From positions 186,001-250,000 of the forward strand of contig NZ_FNJA01000006.1 in assembly GCF_900104385.1 (NCBI RefSeq): a DNA stretch of 64,000 nucleotides. Direction: 5' to 3'. A model generated the notes under the pieces. It was given only the letters and a program-made list of their open reading frames with translations, was not told the DNA's origin and ran no database searches. A program made the translations under genes and the position numbers. The stretch comes from Rhodoferax sp. OV413 (GTDB lineage: Bacteria > Pseudomonadota > Gammaproteobacteria > Burkholderiales > Burkholderiaceae_C). Shown in pieces: positions 8,228 through 16,679 of this stretch (position 1 is the stretch's first letter; each line of letters opens with the position of its first letter).

Positions 8228-8827
8228 ATGATTGAACAACGCATTCAGCAACATTTCATTGACAGCGCCGACCTGAAGTACCAGTCGGCGCAGCCGCTCA
8301 GCAAACCTATCGCCGCGGGCATCCAGGCGATGCTGGCCAGTGTCACCAGCGGTGGCAAGGTGCTGGCCTGTGGCAATGGCGGTTCGGCGGCCGATGCCCA
8401 GCATTTCGCGGCCGAGTTCGTCGGCCGCTTCGAGCGTGAGCGGCCCGAGCTGGGCGCGATAGCCTTGACTACCGACAGCTCCATCATCACGGCCATCGGC
8501 AACGACTACAACTTCGACGTGATCTTTGCCAAGCAGGTGCGCGCGCTGGGCCTGCCCGGTGACGTGCTGCTGGCCATCACCACCAGCGGCAACTCGAAGA
8601 ACGTGCTGCTGGCGATCGAAGCCGCCCACGAGCGCGAGATGACCGTGGTGGCGCTGACCGGCAAGGGCGGCGGCAAGATGGGCGCTGCTTTGCGCGAGAC
8701 CGATGTACATATCTGCGTGCCGCACGACCGTACGGCGCGTATCCAAGAAGTCCATTTGCTGGTACTGCACTGCTTGTGCGACGGCGTGGACTCCCAACTC
8801 CTGGGCGACCTGGAGTCGCCCCAATGA
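8228..8827 (+). CDS. diaA: SIS-domain protein, DiaA/GmhA type
   Basis: 199 residues, a single SIS (sugar isomerase) domain: 'GGKVLACGNGGSAADAQHFAAEFVGRF', 'ITTSGNSKNVL' and the C-terminal 'QEVHLLVLHCLCD'. Both sedoheptulose-7-phosphate isomerase GmhA and the DnaA-binding replication-initiation factor DiaA belong here, and the Glu and His used by GmhA are present. The neighbourhood (rsmI, yraN, dolP) is that of diaA, so I favour DiaA, but a heptose-isomerase role is possible. The stop overlaps the start of dolP as ATGA. Confidence 0.88.
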   Translation: MIEQRIQQHFIDSADLKYQSAQPLSKPIAAGIQAMLASVTSGGKVLACGNGGSAADAQHFAAEFVGRFERERPELGAIALTTDSSIITAIGNDYNFDVIFAKQVRALGLPGDVLLAITTSGNSKNVLLAIEAAHEREMTVVALTGKGGGKMGAALRETDVHICVPHDRTARIQEVHLLVLHCLCDGVDSQLLGDLESPQ

Positions 8828-9483
8828 AAGTCACCATGCAGCGTTTTCTCTTGACCGCCACCACGGCGGTGGTTCTGGCCACCAGCATCTCCGGGTGCAT
8901 CCCCCTGGTGATGGGCGGGGCGGCCGTGGGTGGCGCCCTGGTGGCGACTGACCGGCGCACCTCCGGCGCCCAGCTGGAAGACGAAGGCATCGAGCTGCGT
9001 GCCAACAACCGGATCGCCCAAGCCCTGGGCGAGCGCGCCCATGTCAATGTGACCAGCTACAACCGCCAGGTGCTGTTGACCGGCGAGGTGCCGAACGCCG
9101 CCGACCAGGCGAAGCTGCAAGACCTGGTGCTGAAGGTGGAGAACGTGCGTTCCGTCGTCAATGAAGTGGCGGTGCTGGGCGCGTCGTCGCTGTCGCAGCG
9201 CTCGTCCGACACGTTAATCACCGGCAAGGTCAAGGCCACGCTGGTGGATGCGCGCGACGTGCAGTCCAACACCATGAAGGTCATCACCGAGCGCGGCGTG
9301 GTCTACCTGATGGGCCGTGTTTCCCTGCGCGAAGCCAACCGCGCCACCGACCTGGCGCGCAGCGTCAGTGGCGTGCAAAAAGTGGTGCGGGTGTTCGACA
9401 TCCTGACCGAAGAAGAGCTGCAGGGCCTGACCCCCAAGCCAGCGCCTGTGACCTCGGCCACCCCCACGCCAGCCACAAATTAA
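8824..9483 (+). CDS. dolP: Outer-membrane lipoprotein with two BON domains, DolP
   Basis: 219 residues. The signal peptide ends in a lipobox SISGC (Cys25), followed by GG-rich sequence and two BON domains (about 60-130 and 140-205; 'VTSYNRQVLLTGEVPN' and 'VITERGVVYLMGRVS'). DolP (YraP) is a lipid-binding outer-membrane lipoprotein at the division site in E. coli, needed for envelope integrity. The tail is Pro/Thr/Ala rich. It overlaps diaA by 4 bases, so it is co-translated, and an intrinsic terminator follows. Confidence 0.93.
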   Translation: MKVTMQRFLLTATTAVVLATSISGCIPLVMGGAAVGGALVATDRRTSGAQLEDEGIELRANNRIAQALGERAHVNVTSYNRQVLLTGEVPNAADQAKLQDLVLKVENVRSVVNEVAVLGASSLSQRSSDTLITGKVKATLVDARDVQSNTMKVITERGVVYLMGRVSLREANRATDLARSVSGVQKVVRVFDILTEEELQGLTPKPAPVTSATPTPATN

Positions 9484-9515
9484 GCGCAAGCTGCCGCCGT
9501 CAGGCGGTATGCGTT

Positions 9516-9553
9516 GCACCCTTGCCCGCCATGGGCAAAGGGGGGTGCTTATT
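9516..9553 (+). terminator. Terminator hairpin after dolP
   Basis: gcacccttgccc / gggcaaagggggtgc form a long stem with a 5-base loop, followed by ttatttc. It overlaps the 3' end of the convergent dehydrogenase gene. Confidence 0.65.
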
Positions 9554-10463
9554 TCAATCGTTTGATCAGGCTGGACGTATCCCAGCGCTGGCCGCCCATC
9601 TGCTGCACGTCGGCGTAGAACTGGTCCACCAAGGCGGTGACCGGCAGCCGCGAGCCGTTGCGCTTGGCTTCGTCGAGCACCAGGCCCAGGTCCTTGCGCA
9701 TCCAGTCCACCGCAAAGCCAAATTCGAATTGGCCGGCCACCATGGTCTTGCCACGGTTGTCCAGCTGCCAGCTCTGGGCAGCGCCCTTTCCGATGACTTC
9801 GAGCACCTGCAGCATGTCGAGCCCGGCGTGCTGGCCAAAGGCCACGGCTTCGCTCAGGCCTTGCACCAGGCCGGCGATGCAGATCTGGTTGACCATCTTG
9901 GCCAGCTGGCCGGCACCGCTGTCGCCGACCCGGGTGCAGGCGCGCGAGAAAGCCATGGCGGTGGGGGCGATCGCGTCAAACGCCGCCTGGTCGCCGCCGC
10001 ACATCACGGTCAGCATGCCGTTTTGCGCACCCGCCTGGCCGCCGGAGACCGGTGCATCGATGAAGCGCAGGCCCAGGGTGCGGGCGGCGCTGTCGAGTTC
10101 GCGGGCGATCTGGGCCGAGGCCGTGGTGTGGTCGACAAAGATCGCGCCCGGCGCCATGCCAGCAAAGGCGCCGTCGGCCCCCAGCGTGACCGAGCGCAGG
10201 TCGTCGTCGTTGCCGACGCAGCAGAACACGATGTCGGCGCCGATGGCGGCCAAGCGTGGTGTTTCAGCATGTTTTGGGGCGCTGGTGCTTGCATACTCTG
10301 CGCACCATGCTATGGATTTTGTAGTGGTACGGTTGTACACCGTGACCTGGTGGCCCGCCAGCGCCAGGTGTGCGGCCATGGGATAGCCCATGACGCCCAG
10401 GCCGAGAAAGGCGACTTTTTTGGAAGGAACGGGAGCGTAGGTTTTGGGGTTGGTGCTGGACAT
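9549..10463 (-). CDS. 3-hydroxyisobutyrate dehydrogenase-family oxidoreductase
   Basis: 304 residues from the ATG at 10463 (a TTG at 10472 is also in frame). The N-terminal Rossmann motif is 'VAFLGLGVMGYPMAAHLA', with 'NRT' at the end of the second strand indicating NADP(H) or NAD(H) binding, the substrate loop 'DAPVSGGQAGAQNGMLTVMCGG', and the catalytic lysine in 'GQLAKMVNQICIAG'. The family includes 3-hydroxyisobutyrate dehydrogenase, tartronate semialdehyde reductase and 4-hydroxybutyrate dehydrogenase; the substrate cannot be fixed. Residues about 47-62 are encoded by a copy of the dispersed palindromic element, lengthening the loop after NRT relative to typical relatives. Confidence 0.88.
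   Translation of the reverse strand: MSSTNPKTYAPVPSKKVAFLGLGVMGYPMAAHLALAGHQVTVYNRTTTKSIAWCAEYASTSAPKHAETPRLAAIGADIVFCCVGNDDDLRSVTLGADGAFAGMAPGAIFVDHTTASAQIARELDSAARTLGLRFIDAPVSGGQAGAQNGMLTVMCGGDQAAFDAIAPTAMAFSRACTRVGDSGAGQLAKMVNQICIAGLVQGLSEAVAFGQHAGLDMLQVLEVIGKGAAQSWQLDNRGKTMVAGQFEFGFAVDWMRKDLGLVLDEAKRNGSRLPVTALVDQFYADVQQMGGQRWDTSSLIKRLK
10277..10323. repeat. Dispersed palindromic element inside the dehydrogenase gene
   Basis: 'gctggtgcttgcatactctg' then 'cgcaccatgctatggatttt' and 'gtagtgg' align with the intergenic consensus. It is translated in frame. Confidence 0.65.
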
Positions 10464-10529
10464 ATCAATCAAAGGATGGAACTAAAAGACAGAACGCAGG
10501 CCTTCCAGAAACACCGCAGAGCTGGCTTT

Positions 10530-10600
10530 GCCAGGCTGCTGGTGTTGCCCCCTGCAAGGGGGTGGGCGGAAACACGTAGTGTGGAGCCTGGGGGTGAGCC
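10530..10600. repeat. GC-rich intergenic hairpin, possible second repeat family
   Basis: A ccccc-tgcaa-ggggg hairpin (10548-10562) is followed by 'gtgggcggaaacacgtagtg' and 'tggagcctgggggtg'. I recall very similar blocks between genes in Comamonadaceae, but there is no second copy in this window. It may act as a terminator for pilU. Confidence 0.4.
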
Positions 10601-11736
10601 TAAACGATTGCGAAATGCTCGGTACCCGCAGCCAGATCCTGGGTTTTGGCGCGCTGGCTGTTGAGCTTGATCTGCAGCCGCAGGTCGTTGAGGGAGTCGG
10701 CGTTGCGCAGCGCATCTTCGTAACTGATCAGCTGGTTTTCGTAGGCGTCGAACAGCGCCTGGTCGAAGGTCTGCATGCCCAGGTTGCGGCTCTTCTTCAT
10801 GATCTCCTTGATCTCGGAGACCTCGCCCTTGAACACCAGATCGGAGATCAGCGGGGTGTTCAGCAGGATCTCGATGGCGGCGGCGCGGCCTTTGCCATCT
10901 TGCCGCGGGATCAGGCGTTGCGACACGATGGAGCGCAGATTCAGCGACAAGTCCATCAGCAGCTGCGGGCGGCGCTCTTCGGGGAAGAAGTTGAGAATCC
11001 GGTCCAGCGCCTGGTTGGCGTTGTTGGCATGCAGCGTAGCCAGGCACAGGTGGCCGGTTTCGGAGAATGCGATTGCGTGTTCCATGGTCGTGCGGTCGCG
11101 GATTTCGCCCATCAGGATCACGTCGGGCGCCTGGCGCAGCGAGTTCTTCAGGGCGTTATCCCAGCTGTCGGTATCCAGGCCGACTTCGCGCTGGGTCACC
11201 ACGCAGTTCTTGTGGGCGTGCACGAACTCGACTGGGTCTTCGATGGTGATGATGTGGCCAAACGAGTTGTCGTTACGCCAGTCGACCATGGCCGCCAGGG
11301 TGGTCGACTTGCCGCAACCGGTGCCGCCGACCAGGATGCACAGGCCACGCGCGGTCATCACCACGTCCTTCAGCACTTGCGGCAAAGCCAGGCCGTCGAT
11401 GGTGGGGATGGCCACCGGAATCACCCGCAGCACCATGCCGACCTTGCCTTGCTGCACGAAGGCATTGACGCGGAAGCGGCCGATGCCGGCGGGGGCGATG
11501 GCGAAATTGCATTCCTTGGTGCGCTCGAATTCGGCGGCTTGTTTGTCGTTCATCACCGCGCGGGCCAGCGCCAGCGTGTGGGCGGCGCTCAGCGGCTGGG
11601 GCGATACCTTGGTCAGGCGTCCGTCCACCTTGATGCCGGGTGGAAATTCGGAGGTAATAAACAAGTCACTGCCGTTGCGGCTGACCATCAACTTCAGGAG
11701 GTCGTTAATGAACTTGCTGGCTTGGTCGCGTTCCAT
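10600..11736 (-). CDS. pilU: Type IV pilus retraction ATPase PilU
   Basis: 378 residues. It is a PilT/VirB11-type hexameric ATPase with 'NGSDLFITSEFPPGIKVDGRL' at the N-terminus, Walker A GGTGCGKST near residue 130, the 'LMGEIRDRTTMEHAIAFSETGHL' Walker B/His box region and a C-terminal extension. Closest by pattern to PilU, the PilT-dependent accessory retraction motor of type IV pili at the inner-membrane base. It lies downstream of pilT and a cyclic-nucleotide-binding gene on the same strand (gaps 25 and 13 bases), forming one operon. Confidence 0.94.
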   Translation of the reverse strand: MERDQASKFINDLLKLMVSRNGSDLFITSEFPPGIKVDGRLTKVSPQPLSAAHTLALARAVMNDKQAAEFERTKECNFAIAPAGIGRFRVNAFVQQGKVGMVLRVIPVAIPTIDGLALPQVLKDVVMTARGLCILVGGTGCGKSTTLAAMVDWRNDNSFGHIITIEDPVEFVHAHKNCVVTQREVGLDTDSWDNALKNSLRQAPDVILMGEIRDRTTMEHAIAFSETGHLCLATLHANNANQALDRILNFFPEERRPQLLMDLSLNLRSIVSQRLIPRQDGKGRAAAIEILLNTPLISDLVFKGEVSEIKEIMKKSRNLGMQTFDQALFDAYENQLISYEDALRNADSLNDLRLQIKLNSQRAKTQDLAAGTEHFAIV

Positions 11737-11749
11737 CGTATGGGCCCTG

Positions 11750-12382
11750 CTAGTTGGGACGGTCGCTGAAGCGGGCGCTGATGGCGCGCAGCCTGAGGGA
11801 CAGTTTGCGTGCGAGTAAGGCGATCAGGCTGGCCGCCAGCCGGGGGTCGGTGTTCATCATGTCATCCATCGACTCGGCGCTGAGCGCGGCGATTTCGCAG
11901 TCGTCCAGCGTGGTGCAGGCCGAGAAGCGGATGCCGCTGTCGAGCAAGGACATTTCGCCCAGGATGTCGCCGGGCTTGGTTTCGGCCAGCCGCAGGTGTT
12001 CGCCCCAGGGCTGTAGGCGGTCCACCGCGATCGTGCCTTTGAGCAGCACCACCATGAAGTTGCCGTATTCGCCCTGGCGAATGATGTCGCGCCCGCCAGG
12101 CACCAGTGCAAACTGGAAGAAGCGCTCCATGCGTTCGATGGAGGCTGCATCCAGCTGCGCCATGTTCTTGTCCTTGGCCCACAGGGTCTGCAGTAGTTTC
12201 ACACTGTTGCCGGACGGAAGGCGCTTGGCGCCGACCTCGACCGCGCGGGCGTCCCAAGGCACCAGCATCGACGGGTCCACATTCTGGCCGTTGAAGGCCG
12301 TGGTGAAGAGCACCGAATCGGGCGTGGCGGACTCGGGCTTCGGGCCCGATTTAGCGAGTAGAAATTCGAGAATACCCTTCAT
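11750..12382 (-). CDS. Cyclic-nucleotide-binding-domain protein between pilT and pilU
   Basis: 210 residues. A cNMP-binding fold covers about residues 80-185: 'FFQFALVPGGRDIIRQGEYGNFMVVLLKGTIAV' and the phosphate-binding cassette region 'PGDILGEMSLLDSGIRFSACTT'. There is no DNA-binding helix-turn-helix, so this is not a CRP-type regulator but a stand-alone sensor. Its place between the two retraction ATPases suggests it ties pilus retraction to a cyclic nucleotide (cAMP or another). Which nucleotide it binds, if any, is not visible. The N-terminal 70 residues match nothing I know. Confidence 0.85.
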   Translation of the reverse strand: MKGILEFLLAKSGPKPESATPDSVLFTTAFNGQNVDPSMLVPWDARAVEVGAKRLPSGNSVKLLQTLWAKDKNMAQLDAASIERMERFFQFALVPGGRDIIRQGEYGNFMVVLLKGTIAVDRLQPWGEHLRLAETKPGDILGEMSLLDSGIRFSACTTLDDCEIAALSAESMDDMMNTDPRLAASLIALLARKLSLRLRAISARFSDRPN

Positions 12383-12407
12383 GGGGTGCTCCAGTGGTCT
12401 GTCATGG

Positions 12408-13451
12408 TCAACCTGGGAAATTCTCAGGAATTTTGGCTTTGCCCCGGGCTTCTGCAGGGCTGATGATATTGCGGCGCACCAGGTCGGTCAGGTTCTGGTC
12501 TAGGGTTTGCATGCCCACGCTGTTGCCGGTCTGGATGGTGGAGTACATCTGCGCCACCTTGGCTTCGCGGATCAGGTTGCGGATCGCGCTGGTGCCCAGC
12601 ATGATTTCGTGCGCCGCCACCCGGCCCTGGCCGTCCTTGGTTTTGCACAGGGTTTGCGAGATCACGGCCTGCAGCGACTCGGACAGCATGGCGCGGACCA
12701 TTTCTTTTTCTTCGGCCGGGAACACGTCGATGATCCGGTCGATGGTCTTGGCAGCGCTGGAGGTATGCAGGGTGCCGAACACCAGATGGCCGGTTTCGGC
12801 CGCCGTCATGGCCAGGCGGATGGTTTCCAGGTCGCGCATTTCGCCGACCAGAATCGCGTCGGGATCTTCGCGCAATGCGGAGCGCAAAGCGGCCGCAAAA
12901 CTCAGCGTGTGTGGCCCGACTTCGCGCTGGTTGACCAAGCATTTCTTGGATTCGTGGACGAACTCGATCGGGTCTTCGACGGTCAGCACGTGGCCGTATT
13001 CGGTTTCGTTGAGGTGGTTCACCATGGCCGCCAGGGTGGTGGACTTGCCCGAGCCGGTCGGCCCTGTGACCAGCACCATGCCGCGCGGCTTGAGCGCCAG
13101 GTCGCCAAAGATCTTGGGCGCGTTGAGCTGCTCCAGCGTCAGGATCTTGGACGGAATGGTCCGCAGCACGGCGCCCGCACCCCGGGCGTGGTTGAAGGCG
13201 TTAACCCGGAAGCGGGCCAGGCCTTCGATCTCGAACGAGAAATCGACTTCCAGAAACTCTTCGTAGTGTTTGCGCTGGCTGTCGCTCATGATGTCGTAGA
13301 CCATGGCGTGGACGGTTTTGTGGTCCAGCGGATCGACGTTGATGCGCCGCACATCGCCGTGCACCCGGATCATGGGCGGCAGCCCGGCCGACAAATGCAA
13401 GTCCGAGGCCTTGTTTTTTACGCTGAACGCGAGCAGTTGGGTGATGTCCAC
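12408..13451 (-). CDS. pilT: Type IV pilus retraction ATPase PilT
   Basis: 347 residues from a GTG start at 13451 with a good ribosome site (GAGGGA, 4-6 bases upstream). The product begins with the classic 'MDITQLLAFSVKNKASDLHL'; Walker A is GPTGSGKST near residue 130, with 'VGEMRDLETIRLAMTAAETGHL' following. PilT powers pilus retraction (twitching, DNA uptake). A longer reading to 13640 exists but crosses into the divergent yggS gene and lacks conservation. It is first in the pilT-cNMP-pilU operon; 36 bases separate it from the divergent yggS. Confidence 0.96.
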   Translation of the reverse strand: MDITQLLAFSVKNKASDLHLSAGLPPMIRVHGDVRRINVDPLDHKTVHAMVYDIMSDSQRKHYEEFLEVDFSFEIEGLARFRVNAFNHARGAGAVLRTIPSKILTLEQLNAPKIFGDLALKPRGMVLVTGPTGSGKSTTLAAMVNHLNETEYGHVLTVEDPIEFVHESKKCLVNQREVGPHTLSFAAALRSALREDPDAILVGEMRDLETIRLAMTAAETGHLVFGTLHTSSAAKTIDRIIDVFPAEEKEMVRAMLSESLQAVISQTLCKTKDGQGRVAAHEIMLGTSAIRNLIREAKVAQMYSTIQTGNSVGMQTLDQNLTDLVRRNIISPAEARGKAKIPENFPG

Positions 13452-13487
13452 GGATCCCTCGATGTTTGGTACGCTGTGGGTTTGATT

Positions 13488-14201
13488 ATGACTACCATTA
13501 GTAACAATCTCCAAGGCGTTCGTGCACGTATCGCTACAGCCTGCGCACAGGCGGCCCGCCCGGTCGATAGTGTGACTTTGCTGGCCGTTTCCAAAACCTG
13601 GGGCCCCGAGGCGGTGCGCGAGGCTTTCGCCGCCGGGCAAACCCGGTTTGGTGAAAACTATATCCAGGAGGCGGTCGACAAAATCACCGCTTTACGAGAG
13701 CTGCCCCTTGAGTGGCATTGCATCGGCCCGATCCAGAGCAACAAAAGCCGCCTGGTAGCCGAGCATTTTGACTGGGTACACACGATTGACCGGCTGAAGA
13801 TTGCCCAGCGGCTCAGCGACCAGCGTCCCGCGCATTTGCCGCCGCTGCAAGTCTGTTTGCAGGTCAATGTGGACGGCGGGCTGACCAAGTCGGGTATCCA
13901 CCCGGATGAAGCTGTAGAACTGGCTGCCCAGGTTGCCGAGCTGCCGCGCTTGAGCTTGCGTGGGCTGATGGTGATTCCTGAGCCTGTCAGCGACTACGAG
14001 GGTCAGCTGGTAGCGCTTCGGCAGGCCAAAGCCTTGTTTGATGCCATTGCCGCCGGGCTGCCGGGGGCTGCGCAATTCGATACCTTGTCCATGGGCATGA
14101 CCGCTGACTTGGAGGCGGCCGTGGCGGCGGGCAGCAGCATGGTGCGGGTAGGTACGGCTATTTTTGGTGGCCGGGTTGTAGGTACTACAGCGATTCCCTG
14201 A
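13488..14201 (+). CDS. yggS: YggS/PipY family PLP-binding protein
   Basis: 237 residues. The PLP-binding lysine is in 'LLAVSKTW'; other landmarks are 'FGENYIQEA', 'WHCIGPIQSNK' and the C-terminal 'LSMGMTADLEAAVAAGSSMVRVGTAIFG'. These single-domain alanine-racemase-fold proteins have no clear enzymatic activity but maintain vitamin B6 and amino-acid homeostasis. Divergence from pilT is the common proteobacterial arrangement. Its last 17 bases overlap the end of the convergent diguanylate cyclase gene. Confidence 0.95.
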   Translation: MTTISNNLQGVRARIATACAQAARPVDSVTLLAVSKTWGPEAVREAFAAGQTRFGENYIQEAVDKITALRELPLEWHCIGPIQSNKSRLVAEHFDWVHTIDRLKIAQRLSDQRPAHLPPLQVCLQVNVDGGLTKSGIHPDEAVELAAQVAELPRLSLRGLMVIPEPVSDYEGQLVALRQAKALFDAIAAGLPGAAQFDTLSMGMTADLEAAVAAGSSMVRVGTAIFGGRVVGTTAIP

Positions 14202-15480
14202 GGTCTGAGGTGTCGGCCTCCGTGCGGGCAATATGGCGTTGTCCACGCTGCTGGGTTTTGACGCGGTACATCGCGCTGTCGGCTGCCCGCAGGAGCTGCT
14301 CCGCGGTTTGGCCGTGGACGGGGTAGATCGCAATACCGATACTCAGCGACGGCACGATACGGTCTGCGGGGCGCTGCACCAACGGTTCAGCCATGCTGGC
14401 AATGATCTTGTCGGAAATGCGTGTCGCATCCTCGATGTTGTGCAGTGGTGCCAGCAAAACCGCGAACTCGTCGCCACCCAGGCGGGCTAAGACGTCGGTT
14501 TCCCGTATTTGCGCCCGCACACGCTTGGCTACTTCTACCAGCAGCGCATCGCCAGTGGCGTGCCCGTACCGGTCGTTGACAGATTTGAAGTGGTCGTTGT
14601 CGAGGTACAGCACGGCCAGTCCGCTGCCCTCGGTTTGGTTATCTTGCAGTACGCGGCTCAGGCGGCGGCGGAAGTAGGCGCGGTTTGGCAGGCCCGTCAG
14701 GCTGTCATGGTTGGCCAAATGCGATAGCGGCTGGTCTTCCTGCTGGCGTTGGGTCTGGTGGGCTTCGATTTCTTCCAGCAGCGCATTGAGGTCTTCGCCC
14801 AATTGGTGCAACTCGGTAATCTTCGACGCAGGTGCGCGGGTCTGCGTTGGCCGCTCCTGGCGGGCCGCATGGGCGACGGCGATCAGGGCTTGTAAAGGCT
14901 GCACGACATCGCGTAGGACCCGGCGTGACAGCTGGCGCATGGCCAGGCCACCCAAGGCCAGGCACACAAGTGCGCCGGCCAAGCCAGTGAACAAGAGCCA
15001 GACAAAGCCGGAGCCATCGCCGCGCAGCCGCACCTCGCCAATCTGCTTGCCCTGAACCACTACGGCGGCGGTGGTTGGCTGCGTGAGCAACAGGCTGGCC
15101 AAGCAGTCCCCCACGGTATTGAGCAGGCTGTTGGTGTTGCGCCGGTACTGGCCGAGCACTGCGCCCTTGGCATCTAGGACGTGGGCGTGGACCAGGGACT
15201 CCTGGGCGGCGATGTGGCTCAGTGCTGCCTGGATGGCCATCGTGTCCTTGACCGCGACTGCGGCCTCGGTGGTGTAGGCGATGGAGCTGGCGACGCGCTG
15301 CAGGTTGTGCTGGGCTGATGCGCGCAGGGCCATGAATGCGGCCAAGCTCAGCGCGAACCCCAGCGCCAGCAGCATCAGCATGGCGACCTTGAAATGGGCT
15401 TGCTGTAGTGTGGCTAGCAGGCTGGTCTGCTCACCCGGGGCGCTCAGGGCCGTGGTTTTCATGGGCGGTTGTCGTAGCAA
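14185..15480 (-). CDS. Membrane diguanylate cyclase with CHASE8-like sensor
   Basis: 431 residues: transmembrane helix at about 34-54, a periplasmic sensor (about 55-165, CHASE8-like), a second helix at about 165-185, a HAMP-like/coiled segment, and a GGDEF domain with the active-site motif GGDEF at 335-339. An RETD sequence 5 residues upstream fits the RxxD inhibitory site, so product feedback is expected. It should make c-di-GMP in response to an extracytoplasmic signal. Lying next to the pil retraction genes, it may influence the motile-sessile switch, but this is inference. Start alternatives: first ATG at 15480 or the ATG six codons later. Confidence 0.9.
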   Translation of the reverse strand: MLRQPPMKTTALSAPGEQTSLLATLQQAHFKVAMLMLLALGFALSLAAFMALRASAQHNLQRVASSIAYTTEAAVAVKDTMAIQAALSHIAAQESLVHAHVLDAKGAVLGQYRRNTNSLLNTVGDCLASLLLTQPTTAAVVVQGKQIGEVRLRGDGSGFVWLLFTGLAGALVCLALGGLAMRQLSRRVLRDVVQPLQALIAVAHAARQERPTQTRAPASKITELHQLGEDLNALLEEIEAHQTQRQQEDQPLSHLANHDSLTGLPNRAYFRRRLSRVLQDNQTEGSGLAVLYLDNDHFKSVNDRYGHATGDALLVEVAKRVRAQIRETDVLARLGGDEFAVLLAPLHNIEDATRISDKIIASMAEPLVQRPADRIVPSLSIGIAIYPVHGQTAEQLLRAADSAMYRVKTQQRGQRHIARTEADTSDLRESL

Positions 15481-15550
15481 CGAATGGACCGGTACACCGC
15501 TGCGGTTGGCCTGCGGTCATGAATCAGAATGCCCAGCAGGGTTTCTGATT

Positions 15551-16027
15551 TCATAGCAAGCGCAGGCGGGTGGAGTTCTTGACTTCTTCCATCACGGCAT
15601 AGGTCCGGGTCTCGCGCACGCCGGGCAGTTGCCATAGCACCGTACCCGCAAATTCGCGGTAGGCCAGCATATCCGCCATGCGGGTTTTGAGCAGATAGTC
15701 AAATCCGCCTGCCACCATATGGCATTCCATGATTTCAGGCCTTACCTGTACGGCCGCTTTGAAGGCATCGAACACATTGGGAGTGGTGCGGTCCAGCAGG
15801 ACCTCGACAAACACCATCATCGATGCCCCCAGCTGCAGCGGATTCAGCCGTGCTTCGTAGCCCAGTATGTAACCATCCTTGGTTAGCCTTTGCACACGTG
15901 CCAATACGGCAGTGGGCGACAACGCTACCTTTTCGGCCAGCTTTAGATTGGATATGCGTCCATCTTCCTGTAAAAAATCCAGGATCTTCAGATCAATACG
16001 ATCCAGGTCAAGCAAAGTGGGGCTCAC
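15551..16027 (-). CDS. Lrp/AsnC family regulator (second of an overlapping pair)
   Basis: 158 residues from a GTG start at 16027. It has an N-terminal helix-turn-helix ('DLKILDFLQEDGRISNLKLAEKVALSPTAVLARVQRL') and a C-terminal RAM ligand domain ('FVEVLLDRTTPNVFDAFKAAVQVRPEIMECHMVAGGFDYLLKTR'). Family members sense amino acids. The start overlaps the stop of the preceding Lrp-type gene by 4 bases (GTGA). Given the ornithine cyclodeaminase, arginase and putA genes 2-5 kb away, regulation of arginine/proline catabolism is a reasonable guess, with an amino acid of that pathway as ligand. Confidence 0.9.
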   Translation of the reverse strand: MSPTLLDLDRIDLKILDFLQEDGRISNLKLAEKVALSPTAVLARVQRLTKDGYILGYEARLNPLQLGASMMVFVEVLLDRTTPNVFDAFKAAVQVRPEIMECHMVAGGFDYLLKTRMADMLAYREFAGTVLWQLPGVRETRTYAVMEEVKNSTRLRLL

Positions 16028-16449
16028 GACAGGCGGTAGGTTTCTAAGTGGATGCTGGTTTCGGTGCTGCTGATGCCTTGCACCAGCCGGATGCGCTCCA
16101 GCACTTGGGATAACTCCGACAGGTTGGCTGCCCGCAACTCGGCCAATAGATCCCAGCGCCCATTGGTGTCGTGCAGGGTTGCCACGCCGGGCTCACCTAA
16201 AAGGCTGCTAATGACCGCACGTGTTGCGTTGCCGGCGACTGCAATCGACATCCAGGCGCTGATCCCTTGGGGCTGCGCGTCAGGTCTGAGCCGTACCGTA
16301 TAGCCCACGATGACGCCTGCGTCTTCCAGCTTGGTGATGCGGTTGGTCACCGTACCGCGCGATACATCCAGCTTCTGTGCCAGGGTTGCGACCGTGGTTC
16401 TGGCGTCCTTACGCAGCAGCGATATCAGTTGTTGGTCAATTGCGTCCAT
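16024..16449 (-). CDS. Lrp/AsnC family regulator (first of an overlapping pair)
   Basis: 141 residues: helix-turn-helix at about 1-50 ('DQQLISLLRKDARTTVATLAQKLDVSRGTVTNRITKLEDAG') and a RAM domain ending 'VQGISSTETSIHLETYRL'. It is co-translated with the next Lrp-type gene. Two dissimilar Lrp paralogues made from one message could form hetero-oligomers or regulate different targets. The gene is divergent from the porin with 230 AT-rich bases between, a likely autoregulatory and porin control region. Confidence 0.9.
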   Translation of the reverse strand: MDAIDQQLISLLRKDARTTVATLAQKLDVSRGTVTNRITKLEDAGVIVGYTVRLRPDAQPQGISAWMSIAVAGNATRAVISSLLGEPGVATLHDTNGRWDLLAELRAANLSELSQVLERIRLVQGISSTETSIHLETYRLS

Positions 16450-16679
16450 GTTTTCATTCTGATATTAGCGATTGCCTAAGTGTCAGCTGACTGGCAATAA
16501 GTTCTATAAATTAATAGTTTGAAGCGCAGAAATGTTGTTGCAAATCGATACGATGTAAAGAAGCCGTCATATTGTGTGGTTATTACAACAATGGAAGAGG
16601 TTTTTATAGGGTTATCGCTAGTTGCCGAATCTTTTGCGGCAAACTTCGAACACCAATTTTTCAACCCGATAGGAAACCC
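16450..16679. promoter_or_regulatory. AT-rich control region between Lrp pair and porin
   Basis: 230 bases, clearly more AT-rich than the surroundings ('ttctataaattaatagtttg' near 16500). It must hold the promoters of both divergent transcription units. The porin has an 'aggaa' ribosome site 5 bases before its ATG. I cannot assign individual promoter boxes. Confidence 0.5.

Noticed and set aside
13452-13640. N-terminal extension of PilT
   Set aside because: PilT homologues start at the MDITQLL residue with a good ribosome site at the GTG; the extension overlaps the divergent yggS coding region.
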